A stretch of 6,980 bases of DNA from assembly GCA_903867275.1 (NCBI GenBank), contig CAIPQY010000242.1:1-6980 (forward strand). The letters are read 5' to 3'. Position 1 is the stretch's first letter. Each line of letters begins with the position of its first letter. Below, one piece after another: positions 1-6,980 of the stretch. The notes beneath the pieces are model-generated. The model was not told where the DNA came from and did not search any database. It was given only the letters and a program-made list of their open reading frames with translations. The translations under genes were made by a program, and so were the position numbers. Source of the stretch: an uncultured bacterium (GTDB lineage Bacteria > Planctomycetota > Phycisphaerae > Phycisphaerales > SM1A02).

Positions 1-166
1 CCGGCGCGCCCAACCAACCCATGCCCGCGAACAACACCGCAGGCGGAAGACTTCCCCAGGTGCCGCTTGCGGGCCACATGTGTCCAAGGCCACCAGCCGT
101 CGCGCAGAACCACGCCCACCCGCCGATCGCGCGGCGCAGTTCGGCCGGCGACACGCGCGGCTTCAC
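1..166 (-). CDS. pgpA: Phosphatidylglycerophosphatase A (PgpA-like), partial, C-terminal part beyond left edge
   Basis: Reading the minus strand from a GTG at 166 gives an open frame of 55 residues that runs off the left edge of the window without a stop. After a short basic start it reads as a membrane-type segment, then residues 25-40 contain GGLGHMWPASGTWGSL. This resembles the N-terminal signature of the PgpA/YutG family (glycine-rich turn, then P-x-x-PGT-x-GSL in typical members). PgpA removes phosphate from phosphatidylglycerophosphate at the inner membrane to give phosphatidylglycerol. The start codon overlaps the pgsA stop (GTGA), and a GAAGG ribosome-binding site lies seven bases upstream, so the two genes look translationally coupled. 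Its neighbour makes the substrate, which strongly supports the call. The acidic catalytic residues of the family lie further downstream and cannot be seen here. A conventional PGT is replaced by SGT, so the family call rests on a short stretch plus context. Confidence 0.75.
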   Translation of the reverse strand, partial: MKPRVSPAELRRAIGGWAWFCATAGGLGHMWPASGTWGSLPPAVLFAGMGWLGAP

Positions 167-792
167 CGCTGCACCTTCGCCTTCAACAGCGCGGTGGCGC
201 GCAACAGACTGGGCAAACCACTGAGCACGGTCGAGATCACCGCCAGCCACAAGGTCCACGCGGCGATCGCGTGCCCGGTGGCGGTTGGCGCGTACCAGCC
301 GTGCGACGCCTCGTTGATGGCGTACGGCGCCGCCACGCACTGCAGCAGCATCTTGGCCTTGCCAAAGCGATCGGCCGGGAATGGCTGGCCCATGCCCTCC
401 AGCACGCCGCGCAGGCTGGTCACCAGCAGTTCGCGCGCCAGGATCACCACCACCATCCACGCCGCCACGCCGCTGCCCGAACCATCGGCGGGCGCGGCCA
501 GCCCAGGCGAGGCCAGAAACACGAAGGTTCCGAGCACAAGCACCTTGTCCACAAAGGGATCCATCACGCGGCCGAAGGGCGTGATGGCGTTCCACTTGCG
601 CGCCAGGTACCCATCCAGCACATCGGTGAGCCCGGCCACGATGAAGATGATGATGGCCCAGCATCCGGGCGTGCCCCGATCGGCATACGGCAGCGCGCCG
701 ATCCACCCGAGCAGCGACAGACACCCGATCGACATGACGAAGCGCAGCGAGGTGATGGCGTTCGGCAGGGTGTGCCACCAGGTGACGGGCAT
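163..792 (-). CDS. pgsA: CDP-diacylglycerol--glycerol-3-phosphate 3-phosphatidyltransferase (phosphatidylglycerophosphate synthase)
   Basis: Integral inner-membrane enzyme that joins CDP-diacylglycerol and sn-glycerol 3-phosphate to give phosphatidylglycerophosphate and CMP, the committed step to phosphatidylglycerol and cardiolipin. The complete CDP-alcohol phosphatidyltransferase signature D-x2-DG-x2-AR-x8-G-x3-D-x3-D is present at residues 57-82 (numbered from the ATG at 792), with all metal and CDP-binding aspartates intact. PgsA subgroup features follow: an ARELLVTSLRG segment near residues 119-129 and a GKAKM segment near 144-148 with a Gln three residues on. About six hydrophobic segments are visible. 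The length of 209 residues is usual for bacterial PgsA. I prefer the ATG at 792 because it puts the conserved LPNAITSLR about eight residues from the start, as in known members. A GTG at 822 would add ten residues, and an in-frame stop lies four codons before that GTG. Neither start has a clear Shine-Dalgarno sequence. The TGA stop overlaps the start of the pgpA-like gene. Confidence 0.95.
   Translation of the reverse strand: MPVTWWHTLPNAITSLRFVMSIGCLSLLGWIGALPYADRGTPGCWAIIIFIVAGLTDVLDGYLARKWNAITPFGRVMDPFVDKVLVLGTFVFLASPGLAAPADGSGSGVAAWMVVVILARELLVTSLRGVLEGMGQPFPADRFGKAKMLLQCVAAPYAINEASHGWYAPTATGHAIAAWTLWLAVISTVLSGLPSLLRATALLKAKVQR
174..178 (-). promoter_or_regulatory. Ribosome-binding site for the pgpA-like gene
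   Basis: On the minus strand GAAGG lies seven bases before the GTG at 166, inside the last codons of pgsA. It supports the GTG at 166 over the next in-frame GTG at 154 and supports coupled translation with pgsA. Confidence 0.55.
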
Positions 793-973
793 GCCGTAGC
801 GTAACCACCGCTCGCGGCCCACGGCGGCGCGTCAACTACCGGTGGTGGAACGGCGACCGAACGCCCCATCACCTTGCGGGTTCCACACCTGCCGCATACC
901 TTCCCGCGCTCCATCGGAGCCCGCGTCGCGGGCCCGCGTTCGGACCTTGCCTGACCGCGCTCGCAACCGCCTC
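793..973. promoter_or_regulatory. Divergent intergenic region between pgsA and nuoJ
   Basis: This gap of about 180 bases (about 150 if pgsA starts at 822) separates the two divergent gene groups, so it is the likely site of promoters in both directions. The plus strand carries a weak candidate for nuoJ: TTGCGG at 874-879 and TACCTT at 897-902 with a 17-base spacer. This matches the sigma-70 consensus at only about half the positions. A TTGACG lies on the minus strand at 835-830, but no acceptable -10 box sits at the right distance. No factor-independent terminator, tRNA or small-RNA-like structure is evident. A GTG-started frame runs through 842-973 into nuoJ, but its translation is arginine- and proline-rich and unlike any NuoJ N-terminus. 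Confidence 0.4.
919..938. repeat. Two overlapping GC palindromes upstream of nuoJ
   Basis: Positions 919-933 form a perfect inverted repeat with seven-base arms around a central T (GCCCGCG-T-CGCGGGC). Positions 927-938 form a perfect 12-base palindrome (CGCGGGCCCGCG). The two share the middle arm, so as RNA hairpins they would be mutually exclusive. As DNA they could be an operator. In such GC-rich sequence chance is a serious alternative, and no known binding motif was recognised. Confidence 0.3.
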
Positions 974-1981
974 ATGAACCCGACAGATCAGCTCGCTTCC
1001 GCGCCCCTGATGCCGTTCTACGTTGCCGCTGCGATCGCAGCCGCCGGCCTGCTGCTTGTGCTGCGACCCGGCCGCGCCGCCATGCGCCGCGCAGGTGCCG
1101 TGATCGGCCTTGCAGGCTTCGGCATGCTGATGGCCCAGGGCCTGAAGCTGGCCGGCCCCTCCGACGGCAGCGTCAGCACGCCCTTCTACATGGCGTTCTC
1201 CGCCATCGGCATCATCGGTGCCGTGCGCGTGATCACGCATCCGCGCCCGGTGTTCGCGGCCATCTACTTCGTGCTCACGGTGCTTGCCGCGGGCGGCATC
1301 TTCCTGATGCTGCAGGCCGAATTCCTGGCCTTTGCGCTGATCATCGTGTACGCGGGCGCCATCCTGATCACCTACATGTTCGTGCTGATGCTTGCGCACC
1401 AGAGCCCCGAGGACGAGATCGGTCGCATCGGCGCGGAAGACTACGACCGCATTCCGCGCGAGCCGCTGGTTGCAACGCTGCTCGGCTTCTTCCTGATGGC
1501 GTCGCTTGGCTCGGTGATCGAGCGCGCGCCGGAGCTGGCCATGGAGAACGCGGCCATCGCGCAGTCGCGCGCCACCGCTGATCGCGCGGCCGCGCTGCAG
1601 AAGCTGCCCAACACCATGCTGCAGCAGGCCAAGGCGAAGGAGCCCACCGCCACCGGCCTTGCACGCGATGCGGGCGGACTGGCCTCGGCAACCGATGGCG
1701 CCATGGTGCAGGTGCGCGTGAACGCCGAAGGCGACGCGGTGCGCACCGTGCAGGTGGATCCCGCCGACGCCGTGGACAACGTGCAGATGGTGGGCCTGGA
1801 TCTGGTTGCGAAGTATCCGGCCAGCCTGGAGCTTGCCGGCGTGATCCTGCTCATGGCCATGTTCGGCGCCGTGGTGCTGGCGCGCCGACAGATCGAGCTG
1901 GGCGACGATGAGCGACGCAAGGCTGCCGGCATGGGCAGCATGGTGCTGGATGTTCCCGAGACCGAGCGAGGTGGCGCATGA
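974..1981 (+). CDS. nuoJ: NADH-quinone oxidoreductase subunit J, enlarged form
   Basis: Membrane subunit of respiratory complex I next to NuoK and NuoA/H, contributing to the first (E-channel) proton path. The protein is 335 residues; E. coli NuoJ is 184. The canonical core starts near residue 71: an FYMAFSAIGIIGAVRVITHPRP-type first helix with the family's VITHxxPV motif, a second helix at about 93-113, and the highly conserved third helix around IIVYAGAIL (123-131), whose Tyr126 matches the pi-bulge tyrosine of E. coli. A fourth helix follows at about 164-181 and the fifth at about 284-303 (LELAGVILLMAMFG). Two features are unusual: an extra hydrophobic hairpin at about 13-31 and 39-60, and a hydrophilic insertion at about 183-270 between helices four and five, predicted to face the periplasm. 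The ATG at 974 was chosen because the longer frame from a GTG at 842 adds a non-homologous basic stretch. There is no clear ribosome-binding site before 974. The stop overlaps nuoK by ATGA. Confidence 0.93.
   Translation: MNPTDQLASAPLMPFYVAAAIAAAGLLLVLRPGRAAMRRAGAVIGLAGFGMLMAQGLKLAGPSDGSVSTPFYMAFSAIGIIGAVRVITHPRPVFAAIYFVLTVLAAGGIFLMLQAEFLAFALIIVYAGAILITYMFVLMLAHQSPEDEIGRIGAEDYDRIPREPLVATLLGFFLMASLGSVIERAPELAMENAAIAQSRATADRAAALQKLPNTMLQQAKAKEPTATGLARDAGGLASATDGAMVQVRVNAEGDAVRTVQVDPADAVDNVQMVGLDLVAKYPASLELAGVILLMAMFGAVVLARRQIELGDDERRKAAGMGSMVLDVPETERGGA
1968..1974 (+). promoter_or_regulatory. Ribosome-binding site for nuoK
   Basis: GAGGTGG inside the end of nuoJ, with its GAGG core six bases before the ATG at 1978. 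It supports the ATG at 1978 (or the adjacent ATG at 1981). The downstream ATG at 2011 would give a more E. coli-like N-terminus but has no ribosome-binding site. Confidence 0.6.
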
Positions 1982-2321
1982 TGCATCTGCTGGCTGATGC
2001 CGCACCCGCGATGGCCCCCACGCAGGGCGTCACCATCGCGCTGGTGCTGAGCGCGGCGCTGTTCACCGTGGGCCTGATCGGCTTCCTGGTGCGCCGCAAC
2101 ATGATCCTGATGTTCCTGTGCACCGAGCTCATGCTGCAGGCCGCGGGCATCGCCTTCATCGCCTTCGGCCGCATGCGCATGGACACCTCCGGACAGGTGT
2201 TCGTCATCTTCATCCTCACGGTGGCCGCCGCCGAAGCCGCGCTGGCGCTGGGACTGGTGGTGCTGCTGTACCGCCGCCGCGAAACGCTGAGCGCCGAGGC
2301 CTGGCAGGAGCTGCACGAACA

Positions 2322-2325
<4 letters not shown>
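1978..2325 (+). CDS. nuoK: NADH-quinone oxidoreductase subunit K
   Basis: Small three-helix membrane subunit of complex I that carries two buried glutamates needed for proton translocation. The protein is 115 residues. Helices lie at about 17-36, 42-65 and 75-97. The family core is clear: LVRRNMILMFLCTELML with Glu50, equivalent to E. coli Glu36, and VAAAEAALALGL with Glu86, equivalent to E. coli Glu72. A YRRR basic end to the last helix and a short hydrophilic tail also fit. Compared with E. coli (100 residues) it has an N-terminal extension of about 14 residues. The gene starts within the nuoJ stop as ATGATG, so either of two adjacent ATG codons (1978 or 1981) may be used. Its TGA stop is embedded in the nuoL start, so it is coupled on both sides. 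Confidence 0.97.
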
Positions 2326-4486
<2,161 letters not shown>

Positions 4487-4490
<4 letters not shown>

Positions 4491-6142
4491 ACCCTGCAAT
4501 CCTGATCATCATGGCGCTCGCGGGCGCGGTCGCGACGGGCGTGGGCCCCTCGCGCTGGGCCAAGTGGACCGCCTTCCTCAGCACGATGGCCATCTTCGCG
4601 GTCAGCGTGGTGTTCGCGGTGCAGTTCCCCGAATGGCGCACCGGCAAGTACTGGCCCAACGTGGATGACGGCAGCGCCATGAAGGCGTTCGGCATCAACC
4701 TGCAGATGGGCGGCGATTCGGTGAACATGCTGCTGCTGCTGCTCACCACCTTCATGATGCCGCTCACCGTGGCGGGCAGCTTCAGCGCCATCACCGAGCG
4801 CGTGCGCGAGTACTACGGCTGGTTCATGCTGCTCGAGGCAAGCATCCTGCTCGCCTTCCTGAGCCAGAACCTGATCACCTTCTACGTGGGCTACGAGTTC
4901 ACGCTGGTGCCCATGTTCTTCCTGATCTCGATCTGGGGCGGCCAGGAGCGACGCACCGCGGCGATCAAGTTCTTCCTGTTCACCTTCCTGGGCAGCATCT
5001 TCACGCTGGCGGCGGGCATCTACGTGGCCTCGCGCGCCGCCGACGCAACCGGCGCGTGGGACTTCAGCATCGCCGCGCTCACCAAGTTCGGCAGCGAGCA
5101 GTTGAGCGAGCGCGAGCAGTTCTGGGTGTTCCTTGGACTGATGGCGGGCTTCGCGGTGAAGACCCCCACCTTCCCGGTGCACACCTGGCTGCCCTGGGCG
5201 CACGACCAGGCACCGACGGGCGGCAGCGTGGTCCTTGCGGCCGTGCTGCTCAAGCTCGGCACCTACGGCGTGTATCGCATCGCGCTGCCCATGGCTCCGG
5301 CCGGCGGCGTGGCAACGGCCACCTTCTTCGGCGTGCTGGGCATCCTGGCCATCGTGGTGACCGCCATGATCTGCTGGGTGCAGACCGACGTGAAGAAGCT
5401 GATCGCGTACTCGTCGGTCAGCCACATGGGCTTCGTCATCATGGGCCTGTTCGCCTTCAACCCAGTGGGCATGCAGGGCGCGGTGATGTACATGGTCAGC
5501 CACGGTCTCTCGACCGGCGCGCTGTTCCTGTGCATCGGCATGATGTACGAGCGCTTCCACACCAAGGACATGGAGCAGATGAGCGGCCTGGCCCGGTACA
5601 TGCCGGTGTGGGGCTGCTTCATGGTGCTGTTCACGCTGGCAAGCCTGGGCCTGCCCGGCCTGAACGGTTTCGTGGGCGAGTTCCTGTGCCTGATGGGCAC
5701 CTTCGTGGCCGAGCACGATCAGCCCTCCGGCTATCCCGGCGTGATGGGTCCGTGGTTCGCGGTGGTGGCTGCCGTGGGCCTGATCCTTGGCGCCATGTAC
5801 CTGCTCATCATGATCGGCAAGGTGGTGTGGGGTCCGCTGAAGGTGCCGGGCGCCTCGGCTGATCCGCACGAGCACGCGCACGGGGATCAGGGACATGGCG
5901 CGCTGTCGCGCGACCTGAACTTCCGCGAGGTGGCCATCCTGCTGCCCATCGCGGCGGCATGCCTGGTGACCGGCCTGTATCCGCGCATGATGCTCGACGT
6001 GACCGAGCCAAGCGTGCGCGAGGCCCTGATCAGCTATCCCGAGCGCGTGAACCAGTACAACGCCGAGCGCGGCAAGGTGAATCCTTCCGCGAAGGCCAAG
6101 GTTGCCGCCATCACGACCACTTCCACGGAGGCTGCGCGATGA
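4487..6142 (+). CDS. nuoM: NADH-quinone oxidoreductase subunit M
   Basis: Middle antiporter-like proton-pumping subunit of complex I, between NuoL and NuoN. The protein is 551 residues, slightly longer than E. coli NuoM (509). Channel residues are intact: Glu137 in FYVGYEFTLVPMFFL (E. coli Glu144), Lys225 in FAVKTPTFPVHTWLP (Lys234), Lys256 in LLKLGTYG (Lys265), His313 in YSSVSHMGF (His322), His339 in MVSHGLSTG (His348) and Glu398 in GFVGEFL (Glu407). The AHDQAPTGGSV motif after the broken helix is typical of NuoM. A short His-rich loop lies at 459-470, before the DLNFREV segment that opens the last helix. The C-terminal tail of about 45 residues after that helix is hydrophilic. The start at 4487 overlaps the nuoL stop by ATGA and is preceded by a strong TGGAGG at 4475-4480, six bases away. 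The stop overlaps nuoN by ATGA. The frame is open from 4274 upstream, but that part lies inside nuoL and has no NuoM similarity. Confidence 0.98.
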
Positions 6143-6980
6143 GCGCCACCACCAGCATCGTCGAGCGTCTCGGTTCGCTCACCCCGCAGATGTTCGTGTT
6201 CGCGGGCAGCGTGGTGGTGAGCGTCACGGGCCTCAGCCCCTCGCGAACCCTGCGCAACGCCACGCCGCTGCTGGCGGGCCTGTCGCTGGTGCTGGCGCTG
6301 GTGGCGCAGATCCAGGGCTGGGGTGGCCATGTCACCACCGGTCTGCTGCTGCCCTCGATGGGCCTGTACGCCAACGGCCTCACGCTGCTCATGGGCATCG
6401 GTCTGGTGGCGCTTGCCACGGGCCTGATCGACCGTCGCTACGAGGATGCCGTTGCGCGCGGCGTGACGCAGTTCGATCCCATTCGCGTGGTGCGCGGCGA
6501 ATTCTTCGCGTTCATGCTGCTCAGCCTTTGCGGCGTGCTGCTGATTCCGGCAAGCCCCGACCTGATCTGGCTGTTCCTGGCGCTGGAACTCACCAGCCTG
6601 CCCACCTACATCATGGTGGCCATGAGCCGCGGCACGCGTCGCGCGCAGGAAGCCGCCGTGAAGTACTTCTTCCTTGGCGCGCTCAGCACCGCGATCATGG
6701 TGTACGGCTTCGCCCTGCTGTATGGCAGCACCGGCTCGCTGCAGCTCACCGAGATCAAGAGCGCGCTCGCCGCGCAGAGCGCCATGGGCGGTATCGACTC
6801 GATCGGCCTGATCGGCCTGCTGCTTGTCACGCTTGGACTGTGCTTCAAGCTGGCCGCCGCACCGATGCACTTCTACGCGCCCGACGTGTACGAAGGCGCC
6901 GCCGCGCCGGTCACCGGCTTCCTGGCCTTCGTGCCCAAGATCGCCGGCTTCACCGCCCTGCTGCTGGTGCTGGATGCAGC
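6139..6980 (+). CDS. nuoN: NADH-quinone oxidoreductase subunit N, partial, 3' end beyond right edge
   Basis: Antiporter-like proton-pumping subunit of complex I nearest to NuoK. The first 280 residues are visible and the frame is open to the right edge; family members are about 480-550 long. Conserved residues seen are Glu150 in LALELTSLPTY (E. coli Glu133), Lys175 in EAAVKYFFLGAL (Lys158), Lys237 in CFKLAAAPMHFYAPDVYEGA (Lys217) and Lys267 in FVPKIAGF (Lys247). The APDVYEGAAAPVTGF motif is characteristic of NuoN rather than NuoL or NuoM. Hydrophobic helices are visible at about 17-31, 41-58, 77-97, 122-137, 141-161, 176-195 and 222-240. The start at 6139 overlaps the nuoM stop (ATGA), and GGAGG at 6127-6131 lies seven bases upstream, a near-ideal ribosome-binding site. 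The later channel residues of the C-terminal half cannot be checked here. Confidence 0.97.
   Translation, partial: MSATTSIVERLGSLTPQMFVFAGSVVVSVTGLSPSRTLRNATPLLAGLSLVLALVAQIQGWGGHVTTGLLLPSMGLYANGLTLLMGIGLVALATGLIDRRYEDAVARGVTQFDPIRVVRGEFFAFMLLSLCGVLLIPASPDLIWLFLALELTSLPTYIMVAMSRGTRRAQEAAVKYFFLGALSTAIMVYGFALLYGSTGSLQLTEIKSALAAQSAMGGIDSIGLIGLLLVTLGLCFKLAAAPMHFYAPDVYEGAAAPVTGFLAFVPKIAGFTALLLVLDA

Noticed and set aside
21..224. Small plus-strand frame at the left edge
   Set aside because: It lies opposite the pgpA-like N-terminus and the end of pgsA. The minus-strand reading has a family motif, a ribosome-binding site and a coupled start.
67..804. Plus-strand open frames opposite pgsA
   Set aside because: The minus strand has a full CDP-alcohol phosphatidyltransferase signature, while the plus-strand translations show no recognisable family.
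842..973. Longer nuoJ starting from GTG at 842
   Set aside because: The added 44 residues are rich in Arg, Pro and Ser without hydrophobic character, lack a ribosome-binding site, and would fill most of the divergent promoter region.
6034..6870. Minus-strand open frame opposite nuoN
   Set aside because: Antisense shadow rich in His, Gln, Arg and Ala. The plus strand gives a clear NuoN.

Overview
This is a GC-rich bacterial chromosomal window with strong G/C bias at third codon positions. It holds two divergently transcribed gene groups separated by a short intergenic gap. Every gene recognised is a core housekeeping gene. I see no mobile element, CRISPR array, rRNA or tRNA. The lineage is not certain. 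The odd architecture of the NuoJ-type subunit (an extra N-terminal membrane hairpin and a large loop) would suit a bacterium outside the well-studied Proteobacteria, and a planctomycete-type organism is my low-confidence guess.

Left part, minus strand (1-792, possibly to 822): pgsA, encoding phosphatidylglycerophosphate synthase, is followed by the 5' part of a gene that looks like pgpA, encoding phosphatidylglycerophosphatase A. The latter is cut by the left edge of the window. The two overlap by four bases (GTGA). Together they would encode the two consecutive steps from CDP-diacylglycerol to phosphatidylglycerol.

Middle (793-973): a divergent intergenic region of about 180 bases. It must contain the start signals for both groups if the nuo genes are not transcribed from further away. 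Its most visible structure is a pair of overlapping GC palindromes at 919-938.

Right part, plus strand (974-6980): nuoJ, nuoK, nuoL, nuoM and the first part of nuoN, all in one direction. Each is joined to the next by a four-base ATGA overlap. These encode the proton-pumping membrane-arm subunits of respiratory complex I (NADH:quinone oxidoreductase type). The key channel residues (glutamates, lysines and histidines) are intact in NuoK, NuoL, NuoM and the visible part of NuoN, so the complex should be functional. The cluster begins with nuoJ: the genes for NuoA-I and NuoH do not lie directly upstream, so they must be elsewhere or absent. Subunit NuoJ is almost twice the usual size.

I found no convincing new biological system. 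The most distinctive items are the enlarged NuoJ, the membrane-arm-only nuo cluster starting at nuoJ, and the pgsA-pgpA coupling, the last of which needs manual reading at the left edge because that frame is truncated.
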